IMG/VR virus record: IMGVR_UViG_3300032296_001149
Coordinates: 1-43,722 of that record
Reading direction: 5' to 3' (one strand)
Source: a virus
Length of the DNA stretch: 43,722 nucleotides
Shown: positions 26,901 through 34,796 of the stretch, in pieces
How the letters are laid out: every line of letters starts with the position of its first letter
How positions within the stretch are numbered: position 1 is the stretch's first letter
The notes under the pieces: model-generated
Told to the model about the DNA's origin: nothing
What the model saw: the letters and a program-made list of their open reading frames with translations, nothing else
The model's database searches: none
Position numbers and translations under genes: made by a program

Positions 26901-29900
26901 AGCCATTTTTTGCATAGCAACATTTGCTCCAGATGCCCTACCAAGTTTTTCTTGTGATCCCTTTTGAGCAAAGTATGCTACCCCACCAGCAACTACTGCG
27001 CCAACGGCAGCGCCGATAGCAGTGCCAACAACTGGAACTGCAGAACCAATAAGTCCGCCAACATATGCTCCTCCAGCAACTGATGCTCCTGCTGCAACCT
27101 TTCCTTGTGTTTGTGTTAAGGCGCCTGCTCCAGCAGATGATAGAAGTTTTGATTGTTTTGCTAAACCTTGACGTGACTCTTCCATTAATGTTACTCTTAA
27201 TTTTAACGGATCTTTCATTAAATTTTCTCCATTAACACCAAATAAATCTATAAGTTTTGCATTAACACTAATGCCAAATGAATAGTCGCCTATTTCTGAT
27301 GCTATGTTGGCAGCAATACTTCTGGCTTGTGCTGGATTAATTGCTCCTGCAGCAATTCCAGTTGCTAATTGATTTAATAATTGTCCCTGTGCAGATTGAG
27401 TACCACCAGTTTTAATAGATTCAGAAATATTAGATATCATAGATTTGCCTGTTTCAGATTTAACAAAGTTTGCGCCAAATGTTGTTTTGCCAGTCTCTAC
27501 TGCAAAAGGATTTATAAGATTTTTTCTTCTTCTATCCATAATTTCTCCAGCACTTACTCTATTTGAAAATATTGCAAGATCCTGTATTGCTTTATCTCCG
27601 CTTCCCATTGCTTCAGACATTTTCATAGCACTATCTTGTGCTTTATCAAATGCCCTTCTAATAAGAACAACAGATGCTGCTAATGCTGTTAATCCTGCTG
27701 CTGCTGCACCTAATGGGTTTGCAAGCATTGGAGCAATCATTGCTAATCCAGAAACTCCCATTGCAACATTTCCTAAACCAGTATTTCCTGTAGCATAACC
27801 AGCCATTGCAGCAGTTCCTGCAACCATAGACAACGGACCTGCCATGCTAGTCATACGGTTCATTCTTTGGGCTTTCATTTCTCTTTTTGACTGTTTGTCA
27901 TTTTTTGTATTATCTTCAGATGCTTCAGTATTTTTTTCTAATGCATTAACAAGAGCATTTTGTGGCACTAAAAGTCCACTGGCTGTTTGACTAAAAGATT
28001 TTCCTTCAGCAACTTGTGGATATCCGTCTTGGGCCCCTAATGCCATTCCTCGGAATCTAGGAATAACTCTACGAACTGTTGTTAGTGGTAATGATCTTTT
28101 ATCTGATATACCTCCACCAAAAACATTAGAACGGGAAGCCTTTGGTTTTCCAGTTGTGCTTGTAACCATTTGCATTCTGCCATCTTTAGTTTGAACTACT
28201 TCTCCTCTGCCAACCAACAACTGTGTTGCCATTTCCATAGCGCCACGACTTGGAGTTATTTTTCTTCCACCACCACGACTTAATCTTGCAGTTGTAAATC
28301 TATTTCCCTGAAGAGCGCCAATTACTTTTGTGTTGCTAATCTTACCAGTTCGCTTACTGATTTCTGGTCTTTCAAATGCAACAATGTTTCCTGCAGAGTC
28401 TAATTTAACTGGCATTCTATAGTTTGGATCTAATTCCTGAACGTTGCGTAAAGCACTTATTGCACTCTGCGAAGTTCTTGTTTTCTTTACTGCTTCAATA
28501 ACCTGTGAAACAGGAACGCTAGAGTTCATTTTAATTGTTGAAAGACCTCTTGGGCTATATGCTGTTGGAGAGTACAAAGATCTAATTGCCTGACCAAATA
28601 GCCCACCTTTTGACTTTTTTACTAAACCTCCCAATACCCCTGTCTTAAGATTTCCCATTCTAGAATAAATATCTGAGTCACCAATCATTGTTCCTGAAGG
28701 AATTCCTACCAAAGAATTGGCAAGGTTTGATCTTATTTGAGATGTAACCCTAACTGCATCTTTTGGATCTACCCCAAGATCTATCAATCTTGCAGTCATT
28801 GTTCTTGTTGATCCAGATTTATTTATTTCATTTAAATAATCTTGAACTGGAACATTTCTATTTATTAATCTAGAGTTAGTTTCTGGACTTAAGTCAAAAC
28901 CTATTGCAGTAAATGCATTTGCACTATTGAATCCTAATGATTTAATACTTTCTGGAACTCCCGCCCCACTAAGAACTTTTTTATCTACTGCGTGTGCAAA
29001 TACTGTTCCATCTCCATATTGTGCTATTTTTCCAGTCACAAGAGCCTCTACCAATGGTTTAAATCTTTCATCTTGCGCTATAGCCTCTGGAATAACTGCC
29101 TCACCTGGCATCAATAATGAAGGAACTGAGTCTTTACCTGGTGTACCGCCAACAACTCCAGTGGTTCCTGAAGCAAATTTCTTTGGACCAAAACCTCTAA
29201 ACCCTGGAGTCATCATTCCTGGATTTGTTCTAGCAAAGTTTGCTGCTGCTACTGTTGCGTCAATATATGCTTTTCTTAATGCTTGGACTGCTACTGTTTC
29301 TACTGTAAATGATTGAGTAAGTCTGTTGTGTGCTTGATTTAATGAAGTTGCAACTGTTGCTGCCTCCAATTGTTCTGAATTTAAATAATTTGTTTGATCA
29401 GCCAGAACCTTGGTACTAGCCCCAGATTTTAAAAATCCAGCCCTCATTGTTCCGAACAATTTAATTATATTTGCTGTAGCATTTAAAACTAAACCAAATG
29501 TCATTAATAATACAGGGCCAATAACTCCAACTAAGGTTCCTGCTACAACAACAAACTTTTTAGTTCCATCACTTAAATTATCAAATTTATCCAATAACGA
29601 TCCTAAAACCTTTACCATCGGAGTTATGGCTTGCAAGAATGTTTTTCCTATTGGTGCAATGGCAACCTTTAATTTTTCAATAGATTCTCTAAAATCAGTT
29701 CCTATAGCATTTTCTACAGTTTTCATTTCTCGTTCAGACAGAATTGCAAGTTCTTCGATTGACGCCGAAGCAAGGCCTAATACTCTAGAAGCCTGAGTTC
29801 CTTCTTTTGTTATATTCTGGAATAGTGTTGATAAACGTGAAAATTGAAACTTACCAAATAATTGTTCAATTGCACGGGATCGATTTAGTGGATCTAGTGT

Positions 29901-31181
29901 ATCTAATGCTTGAGCAAAATCTACAACTGTTTCTCTAATATTGCCTTGGTTCCCCTCAACAATTGCTTTAATATTAACTCCAAATTTTGCAAGCATTTCA
30001 GTTGCTTTTGTGCTTGGATTAATTAACGATGCCAAACCTGATTTTAGGGCGTTAGCGCCTTCTGATGCATTAATACCGCCCTCTTTCATGGCGGTTAAGA
30101 AAAATGCTAAATCCTCTACTGATCCACCAAGTTGTTTAATAACTGGACCCGCTTTTGGAATTGCTTCTGTTAAATCTTCAATAGATACAACAGTCTGGTT
30201 TTCAACTGCGTTAAGGAAATTAATTTTATTTTTTAAATCATCTGCTGCTACACCAAAAGCATTTGTAACAGAAATAGTTGTTTCTAATGCTTGTGTTTGT
30301 TCTACTCCACCAAGAATTGCTAACCTTGTTGCCTCTGATACTTGTGCAGTAAGGTCTGCTCCAGTTTTACCCATTGCTGCTGCTTGAGCAGCCATCTCCA
30401 TAGTTTTAGTAACTGCAACACCATATTTAGTAAAACCTTCAGCAAGAAGTTGTATTTCTTTTAATGCTTTATTAGTTTCATCTGCAGTTGTAAAAATATC
30501 TCCATAAACACGTTTAAATTTAATAGCCTGTGCTTCAAGATCCATGAATGTCTTTGATGCTGCTGTTCCAAAGTACGCAAGTGGTATTGTAAAACCTACC
30601 ATTAATTGACGTCCAGCCCACTGAGTATTCTTACCAAAATTTAAAAGGTTTGTAGATCCCTGCTTTAATAGTTGATTGAATAGTGCTTGTTTCTGTGCTG
30701 CTAATGCTGTCTTAGTTGCATAGTCATTCATATCCAATGTTCTTGGAGTAATAGACATTGCTTTGATAGCACCAGATGCGTCACGACCCATTTTAATATA
30801 TTGGGTTTGCATCTTCTTAACACGTTCTTCAGCAACTTTGCCAATAGTGTTAAATTCTTGTTTAAATAATTTTCCAAAAGTTTTAGTAGATCCGCCTGCG
30901 TAACGGAAATACTCACGCATTGAAAGTTTATTCTTTTCAAGCGAATGAGTAAATGATTCTGTAGAACTTCTTACTAATCCCATTTGGGCAGTAAATTTGC
31001 CCGTAGCATTAATTGAATTTAAAAGATTAGTGGATAGATTTTTTTGTGCTGCAACAGATGCTGCACTACCTTTTGCTAAGGATGAATGAAAGGCTGATAA
31101 TTGCCTCTGTAAACTTTTGAGTTCTGCTAGAGCGGCGGATGCATCAATGCTTACGCCAATCTTAGCGTTTACATCAGCCAT
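23970..31181 (-). CDS. Tail tape measure protein
   Basis: The 2403-aa protein sets tail length; at roughly 0.15 nm per residue it predicts a tail near 360 nm, long for a siphovirus. The N-terminus is helical and alanine-rich, as in TP901-type tape measures. Three hydrophobic, glycine-rich segments lie at about residues 535-570, 1110-1175 and 1358-1405. A long coiled coil covers about 1975-2200. Two copies of a 'DSV..LL/MLxPGE' motif occur, near residues 680 and 2300 ('DSVPSLLMPGEAVIPEA', 'DSVRAMLTPGEFVVNRAA'). Between the first copy and the second hydrophobic segment lies an unrecognised basic region. It follows the short tail chaperone by 22 nt with a GGGGTG ribosome binding site. Confidence 0.93.
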   Translation of the reverse strand: MADVNAKIGVSIDASAALAELKSLQRQLSAFHSSLAKGSAASVAAQKNLSTNLLNSINATGKFTAQMGLVRSSTESFTHSLEKNKLSMREYFRYAGGSTKTFGKLFKQEFNTIGKVAEERVKKMQTQYIKMGRDASGAIKAMSITPRTLDMNDYATKTALAAQKQALFNQLLKQGSTNLLNFGKNTQWAGRQLMVGFTIPLAYFGTAASKTFMDLEAQAIKFKRVYGDIFTTADETNKALKEIQLLAEGFTKYGVAVTKTMEMAAQAAAMGKTGADLTAQVSEATRLAILGGVEQTQALETTISVTNAFGVAADDLKNKINFLNAVENQTVVSIEDLTEAIPKAGPVIKQLGGSVEDLAFFLTAMKEGGINASEGANALKSGLASLINPSTKATEMLAKFGVNIKAIVEGNQGNIRETVVDFAQALDTLDPLNRSRAIEQLFGKFQFSRLSTLFQNITKEGTQASRVLGLASASIEELAILSEREMKTVENAIGTDFRESIEKLKVAIAPIGKTFLQAITPMVKVLGSLLDKFDNLSDGTKKFVVVAGTLVGVIGPVLLMTFGLVLNATANIIKLFGTMRAGFLKSGASTKVLADQTNYLNSEQLEAATVATSLNQAHNRLTQSFTVETVAVQALRKAYIDATVAAANFARTNPGMMTPGFRGFGPKKFASGTTGVVGGTPGKDSVPSLLMPGEAVIPEAIAQDERFKPLVEALVTGKIAQYGDGTVFAHAVDKKVLSGAGVPESIKSLGFNSANAFTAIGFDLSPETNSRLINRNVPVQDYLNEINKSGSTRTMTARLIDLGVDPKDAVRVTSQIRSNLANSLVGIPSGTMIGDSDIYSRMGNLKTGVLGGLVKKSKGGLFGQAIRSLYSPTAYSPRGLSTIKMNSSVPVSQVIEAVKKTRTSQSAISALRNVQELDPNYRMPVKLDSAGNIVAFERPEISKRTGKISNTKVIGALQGNRFTTARLSRGGGRKITPSRGAMEMATQLLVGRGEVVQTKDGRMQMVTSTTGKPKASRSNVFGGGISDKRSLPLTTVRRVIPRFRGMALGAQDGYPQVAEGKSFSQTASGLLVPQNALVNALEKNTEASEDNTKNDKQSKREMKAQRMNRMTSMAGPLSMVAGTAAMAGYATGNTGLGNVAMGVSGLAMIAPMLANPLGAAAAGLTALAASVVLIRRAFDKAQDSAMKMSEAMGSGDKAIQDLAIFSNRVSAGEIMDRRRKNLINPFAVETGKTTFGANFVKSETGKSMISNISESIKTGGTQSAQGQLLNQLATGIAAGAINPAQARSIAANIASEIGDYSFGISVNAKLIDLFGVNGENLMKDPLKLRVTLMEESRQGLAKQSKLLSSAGAGALTQTQGKVAAGASVAGGAYVGGLIGSAVPVVGTAIGAAVGAVVAGGVAYFAQKGSQEKLGRASGANVAMQKMALEQSQQMQDSLRLEYEQRIANAKAAGDTAKAIQLQNEYQRANTTLVEQNSKLVTDIQNTYKNSSGAVRGALETGLDKQITAKYKDTAMADIAPLATDLLKDSQLSKESQFTINMQLASGQMDPIQIVNLLETFGQDKQALTKVMNIITKFGGTMANDVTSIISSFVDKDGKPIKDLQTKFIAKIESAGNIKEAEKIRDFYAQVSKTGEVLNTSVQVDFLMKNPDIANKLMDTFNNINNLKGKINFEVASKILNAEQISALTEDIDKFNAIKTDDMKKIYLQTLVQTISTVSPDDPALQSWLTTDAGTAYKNSPPGTQLREYAQWNANQLVALGVANTIPTGPTESQGTGQRDTTFDDILINLKRTRDATIDVTKGAQELNRVLGGNKDIKIFNGIDQQLANLGANTDFLNWVGGAEKAIQNKLIKVAKDGTVAMTALGNAAKKAFDEKALGVFNAEQINAIKGAQAQRTAFVRLTAAGVSQAQALELVADANMAMAISRIEDITELEKWIKTYKTAKDLIDKTARQNDPITAFRNDMDKINEMLDVQEQQARAKYQPEIDRVNGLIEANEKAIETKQRYVEIEYERPIQQRQSEIAKLNHDLSLIEKTASKITEKYDKQREALEQVYSINSRIADQQKAKISLADALTSGDISQAAQIAQDIRSQEQSYAREQSLNALEIAQNKEINALRSEGGLTKLQIEEKIYTLGEEIYSLEQKQAVVAAEILVLQDKNYNLKVNELAKAQALLDNEMKLIEQQRVKWEEAELALRSAEVSTDDYTEALKRSEEVLKRMAALWASMGSKTSASLETITDIVGGGTGNNSEIDGINSTYIDPKTGHEMLDLSDPDNAASARYAAMAKAYGYASGGLVAGSGMTDSVRAMLTPGEFVVNRAAAQKFGPLLERINESKYPGDLSFGGTPTVTGINNNSINNNSTSVYNYSLNIDVNGTSASPDDIARTVITQIRSMDAQRLRGNRY

Positions 31182-31203
31182 TCATTTACACCCCGTTTAT
31201 TTA

Positions 31204-31536
31204 TTAGTTATTTGCAAGAACTGTATTTAAAAGAGCATTTGCGTCTGCTAATTTAATTCCAGATGCTGCTTCAATAATTTTGTAAGTTGTTGGAAGATCT
31301 AAGATCTCTTCTAACTTATCAATGTCCTTAGATAATTCAGGACTAAATTGCTCCATTGCAATCTGAGCACATTCTAGAAGTAGTGTCATAGACTTATCAT
31401 TGTCTTCTGCTACTGCTGCTACCTGCTCAAATTTTTTCATGAACGGTCTTAATAGTGAAAGTTTTAGTGGTCTAACACTAATCTTAGTTCCATCCATTAA
31501 TACAAGTTCGGTTCCATCTGATTTTGCTGTTGGCAT
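31204..31536 (-). CDS. Tail assembly chaperone, short form
   Basis: The 110-aa protein is clearly homologous to the N-terminal part of the next upstream gene: 'RPLKLSLLRPFM' against 'SPLKIKYLREFM', 'LLECAQIAMEQFSP' against 'LVECIRICMKQFHP', and 'DLPTTYKIIEAASGIK' against 'DLPTIFEILDVAAGIK'. Such proteins bind the tape measure before tube assembly. It lies directly before the tape measure gene and has its own extended -10 and a GGAAGGGAAG ribosome binding site. It lacks the C-terminal extension of the long form. Confidence 0.8.
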   Translation of the reverse strand: MPTAKSDGTELVLMDGTKISVRPLKLSLLRPFMKKFEQVAAVAEDNDKSMTLLLECAQIAMEQFSPELSKDIDKLEEILDLPTTYKIIEAASGIKLADANALLNTVLANN

Positions 31537-31566
31537 ATACTTCCCTTCCTGTTTAGGTTGAACTTA

Positions 31567-31575
31567 ATTATATCA
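31567..31575 (-). promoter_or_regulatory. Extended -10 promoter (TGATATAAT)
   Basis: It lies in the 62-nt gap before the short tail chaperone gene. Transcription would begin about 25 nt before the ATG, leaving the GGAAGGGAAG ribosome binding site in the leader. A U-rich GGTTTTTG stretch precedes it. Confidence 0.55.
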
Positions 31576-31598
31576 CAAAAACCATTTTTTTTTAGAGG

Positions 31599-32279
31599 TT
31601 AATTTAGATTTTCGTAGTCTAATCCCATACCAATACCGAAGCCTGCTCTTCTGGCTTTATCACCTTTATAGGAAAGAATATCGTTATCTTGTCTACCGCC
31701 ATTAAACACTTTATTTTTTAACTTGGTCCATGCGTCTTCTTCTTTTGGCTTATTTTTATCTAAGTCAATTCCCTGGATAGCAGCGAGAAATTTCCTTTCT
31801 TCATTGTCCACTTCTCTTTTTGACTGAATAATAGCCATTAACTCTGGCATGGATATTGAGGTTTCTAATTCATTATAATCTTTCCAGATTCCTAATAAAA
31901 ATGCCTCTGACTCTAACTTAACTAAATCAAGATCTGCCCAAACTGATTTATCCTCTGTAACGTTTTTTGCTACAGATTCTTTTGAATCTTTGTTAACCTT
32001 AATGCCTGCTGCAACATCTAATATTTCAAATATTGTAGGTAGATCAAAATTGTCTTCTACATCTTTTTTGTTTTTAGACCAATCAGGATGAAACTGTTTC
32101 ATGCATATTCTAATACATTCAACAAGAACTTCTGTAGCATCTTCATCACTACTGGTATTTTTAATTGATTGAAATATGTCCATAAACTCCCTTAAATATT
32201 TTATTTTTAAAGGGCTAATTTCTATTTCAAAATTATTAACAGTATATACATTTTTAATGTCATAAACGGTGTTTGCCAT
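31599..32279 (-). CDS. Tail assembly chaperone, long form
   Basis: The 226-aa protein has an N-terminal ~110 residues homologous to the short chaperone gene that follows, plus a C-terminal extension with a charged linker and 'WTKLKNKVFNGG'...'GFGIGMGLDYENLN'. In most siphoviruses the long (G-T) form comes from a programmed frameshift; here it is one continuous frame. A TATAAT box lies exactly 6 nt before the ATG and there is no Shine-Dalgarno, so the mRNA is probably leaderless. It begins just after the tail-tube terminator. Confidence 0.8.
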   Translation of the reverse strand: MANTVYDIKNVYTVNNFEIEISPLKIKYLREFMDIFQSIKNTSSDEDATEVLVECIRICMKQFHPDWSKNKKDVEDNFDLPTIFEILDVAAGIKVNKDSKESVAKNVTEDKSVWADLDLVKLESEAFLLGIWKDYNELETSISMPELMAIIQSKREVDNEERKFLAAIQGIDLDKNKPKEEDAWTKLKNKVFNGGRQDNDILSYKGDKARRAGFGIGMGLDYENLN

Positions 32280-32285
32280 TATTCC

Positions 32286-32294
32286 ATTATATCA
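32286..32294 (-). promoter_or_regulatory. Extended -10 (TGATATAAT) for a leaderless transcript
   Basis: The TATAAT hexamer ends 6 nt before the ATG at 32279, placing +1 on the start codon. The T of its TG element is the last T of the preceding terminator's U-tract, so terminator and promoter are fused. Confidence 0.6.
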
Positions 32295-32324
32295 AAAAAG
32301 ACCCACCAGTTTAACCAGTGGGCC
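32294..32324 (-). terminator. Rho-independent terminator after the tail tube gene
   Basis: On the minus strand an 11-bp stem (GGCCCACTGGT / ACTGGTGGGTC, with three G-U pairs) closes a TAA loop and is followed by six T. It sits 22 nt after the tail tube stop and would end that abundant transcript. Confidence 0.85.
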
Positions 32325-32346
32325 TTTATTTTCTTTATTAAGTTTT

Positions 32347-32991
32347 TTATGAAGCCTGAACTGTACGGTCAATAATCTTTCCGTAAGATCCAGATGTGTC
32401 TTCTGGTAGAAGACGGAATGTAACATCGAACATTGTTGCTGTGTCACGCTTTGCTGATACTGTAACATTTTCAATAGAAAGTGCACGGTATGCAACATAA
32501 ACACGCTCAACACTAGATGAATCTTCGCAGTCACCAGTTCCTGGACCTACTGCGATCAATGCACGCTCTACTGGACATTCACCGATATCTCCAGAAGAGA
32601 GATCTAATGTACGACCTGCTGATTGTGTTTTGTTTCCTGAAAGATCATCACTCTGTCCTGCGATTGAGAACAATAGATTTTCTAGAGTTGCTTCTGCAAA
32701 AGAAGTAGCAAGAGTTACCTGCATACCTTGTTTGTACAGTTTAGCAACGTCAAGAATCTGATCTACTTGTACCTCACCGAAATCAGGTTGGAATGTGATT
32801 TCAATACCATTACTTGTATAACCAACGTTCTCAATACCAGCAGCAATATTTGCTGTGTTAGACAAAGTCTCTTTATAAGACTGTGTTGATACGAACGCAG
32901 GAACAGTACCTGGTGTCAATGTACTATCTGCTGTAAACAGTGCAGCAGCGCCAACGATAATATCGCTAGATGTACCTCTTGTATATGCCAT
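32347..32991 (-). CDS. Major tail tube protein
   Basis: The 214-aa protein lies between the tail-terminator-like gene and the tail chaperones, the fixed position of the tail tube protein. It is Thr/Ser/Val-rich with few charged clusters ('NGIEITFQPDFGEVQVDQIL', 'MFDVTFRLLPEDTSG'). Codon choice is distinctive: Arg is mostly CGT, Asp often GAC and Lys AAG, unlike the AGA-rich tail tip genes, as expected for a highly expressed protein. The leader holds GAGGTG 6 nt before the ATG. A strong terminator follows. With no sheath gene present, this indicates a non-contractile tail. Confidence 0.8.
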   Translation of the reverse strand: MAYTRGTSSDIIVGAAALFTADSTLTPGTVPAFVSTQSYKETLSNTANIAAGIENVGYTSNGIEITFQPDFGEVQVDQILDVAKLYKQGMQVTLATSFAEATLENLLFSIAGQSDDLSGNKTQSAGRTLDLSSGDIGECPVERALIAVGPGTGDCEDSSSVERVYVAYRALSIENVTVSAKRDTATMFDVTFRLLPEDTSGSYGKIIDRTVQAS

Positions 32992-32997
32992 TTATTT

Positions 32998-33003
32998 CAC
33001 CTC
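32998..33003 (-). promoter_or_regulatory. Ribosome binding site of the tail tube gene
   Basis: GAGGTG lies 6 nt before the ATG at 32991 in an otherwise AT-rich leader. It decides the start of the major tail tube gene. Confidence 0.65.
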
Positions 33004-33013
33004 TTTGTTGGTT

Positions 33014-33049
33014 AGTATATGGACGATTTGTTTCCTCGCCATAATTATA
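33014..33049 (-). promoter_or_regulatory. Promoter region of the tail tube gene
   Basis: Two -10-like boxes lie in the 77-nt gap: TATAAT at 33044-33049 and TATACT at 33014-33019. The first would give a leader of about 45 nt and the second about 15 nt, both including the GAGGTG site. A dedicated promoter fits a highly expressed gene. Confidence 0.5.
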
Positions 33050-33068
33050 CAGCCTTTTATTGTGATTA

Positions 33069-33668
33069 TTACTGTGGCCACTGTGGATGTAGTGGCCTAT
33101 CAAACTCAAGAAATTCGGGGTTATCCTTAAGGTGGTAGTCATATTCAACTATATACTTATGAACACTACCTCTTCTGTACTCATCTAACTCGACCAAGTC
33201 TTGTGATTCGTCTGCCTGAAATACCTTCATACTTCTAAAAAAAGATTTAACTGGGTAACCCTTAGCAAGCAGGTTTGTTTTATTTTCAGTTACCCATTTA
33301 TTTAGATCTTGAGCAGAATAATCTTCTCTATCTAATGTTTGAAAAATAACACTTCCAATATTTGTACAATTTTCTATATCTCCATAGACTGTATATAAAA
33401 CTTGTTCTCTTTTTCCAATAGGAAAAGAATTATTTCTTAGCCTAATCATTCGATCATAAAATATAACTGCTGGTAATTTTTGTACTGATGATAATTGTAG
33501 TTGATCATATATTTCAGAAACATTTACCGCTTGTGCTGCAGGGAAAAATGGGATAATGCCATTATCAGATTGTGCCATATTTATATCTTCATATTTACTT
33601 AACTGCTCATATAAATATTCATTAATATATGATGCCGGAAAATCAAACACGTCTCTAGCCTTTACCAT
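33069..33668 (-). CDS. Tail terminator-like protein
   Basis: The 199-aa protein lies just before the tail tube gene, where siphoviruses keep the protein that caps the tube at the head end. It combines an N-terminal acidic/aromatic part with beta strands ('QKLPAVIFYDRMIRL', 'VLYTVYGDI'), in keeping with the mixed fold of that family. Identification relies on gene order. Confidence 0.5.
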   Translation of the reverse strand: MVKARDVFDFPASYINEYLYEQLSKYEDINMAQSDNGIIPFFPAAQAVNVSEIYDQLQLSSVQKLPAVIFYDRMIRLRNNSFPIGKREQVLYTVYGDIENCTNIGSVIFQTLDREDYSAQDLNKWVTENKTNLLAKGYPVKSFFRSMKVFQADESQDLVELDEYRRGSVHKYIVEYDYHLKDNPEFLEFDRPLHPQWPQ

Positions 33669-33672
33669 GTAT

Positions 33673-34350
33673 CTATTCTACCTCAACTTTTGCATCGACC
33701 ATCCATTTAAACCCTGTTGCCTTTCCTACTGCCCTACCACCTTTAATTCCTGCTGCAAAATTTTTCTTATATATTTTAGGGTTGTCTAAATATTGATAAA
33801 GACCTGTTGCTGTTAAAAATGATTGGGCAAAATATGTGTTCATAAAGCCATCAAATACTTTTTCATAAGATCCTTTAACGTCTCTACCTCCAGGAAAATT
33901 ATTTACTATAGTTTTTTTAGTAAACACGGTAGTTCCGTTATCATTAAATACAAGAGCATTATTTCCTTTTGGTTTTATAATAACTGGGACGCCCTCTTCC
34001 ATAATTTTTGCTTTATTATAAAATGGTTCATAAGATCCAGACTGAACAGATTGTGACTGTCTAAAATTAGAGGTAATTGATATTCCTAAACTTGTTACTC
34101 TATACTCAATATCAAATAAACGCTGCCCTCTGTTTCCTGCTTGGTACCATTCGTATACATGATGTAATGCCTGTGGATTGCTTCTTGCCATAGCATCTAT
34201 ATATAATTTTAATGCTTCAACAGTTCCTCTTGCAAGATTATCTAAAAATATTTTTTTACCAGATTCAGCACCCTCTAAAAATCCAAATGAATAATCAATC
34301 ATGTTGTCCAACTGTTTTTGAAAAAGTTTTGTGTTTAATTTAACTAACAT
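33673..34350 (-). CDS. Neck/tail completion protein (HK97 gp10-like)
   Basis: The 225-aa protein begins with a long amphipathic helix, then 'YEWYQAGNRGQRLFDIEYRV' and 'SNFRQSQSV', a layout seen in head-tail joining proteins of the HK97 gp10 group. It shares TAATG with the upstream gene and is followed by the tail-terminator-like gene, as expected for the neck module. The family call is tentative. Confidence 0.5.
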   Translation of the reverse strand: MLVKLNTKLFQKQLDNMIDYSFGFLEGAESGKKIFLDNLARGTVEALKLYIDAMARSNPQALHHVYEWYQAGNRGQRLFDIEYRVTSLGISITSNFRQSQSVQSGSYEPFYNKAKIMEEGVPVIIKPKGNNALVFNDNGTTVFTKKTIVNNFPGGRDVKGSYEKVFDGFMNTYFAQSFLTATGLYQYLDNPKIYKKNFAAGIKGGRAVGKATGFKWMVDAKVEVE

Positions 34351-34796
34351 TATTCTACCGAGGCTTGGCTATCAGTGCGTCTCCAAACCATTTGATATGA
34401 CTCTACATTTCCAAATGGTCCAACAAATGGCTGAATTGTTGCAATTTCATATATTGTTCCTTTGCCAGAACGAATACCAGCAGTTTCTTTATATATCATA
34501 TTGCCATGCTTATCCCTTATGTTAGTAATTAAAATATCAGTTATGGCATAATTTTTATCTAAAGATGAAGTTCTTAAATCTGTCAATGACCTTGCATTTA
34601 GTTTGTTGCTAAGTTGAGAAATCATTTTTGGATCTAACTCTTCAATATTTTTCCTAGCAGATGGTGCAGCGTTACATGCAATTGTTCTATCTAATAACCA
34701 TTCTTTTTTTATTTCTCCAAAACTACCTTGACTTGGTATTGCATAATAGATGTCTGCACACATCGGATGTATAAAATCGTTTGGTTCGCATATCAT
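34350..34796 (-). CDS. Head closure-like protein
   Basis: The 148-aa protein opens with 'ADIYYAIPSQGSFGEIKKEW', a pattern I associate with head closure (stopper) proteins, followed by a helical middle and a beta-rich end. It lies between the connector-like and neck-like genes and is linked to both by TAATG overlaps. The role, sealing the portal channel, is inferred from order and pattern. Confidence 0.5.
   Translation of the reverse strand: MICEPNDFIHPMCADIYYAIPSQGSFGEIKKEWLLDRTIACNAAPSARKNIEELDPKMISQLSNKLNARSLTDLRTSSLDKNYAITDILITNIRDKHGNMIYKETAGIRSGKGTIYEIATIQPFVGPFGNVESYQMVWRRTDSQASVE

Noticed and set aside
27445-30387. Long plus-strand open frames opposite the tape measure gene
   Set aside because: They are mirror images of Ala/Gly-rich coding sequence, have no ribosome binding sites, and no other plus-strand gene exists.
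31220-31245. Slippery T-TTA-AAT heptamer near the end of the short tail chaperone gene
   Set aside because: A -1 shift there meets a stop after about five codons, so it cannot make a long form; the long form is already a separate gene.
32292-32534. Minus-strand open frame overlapping the end of the tail tube gene
   Set aside because: It is out of frame with the clear tail tube gene and runs through the terminator.
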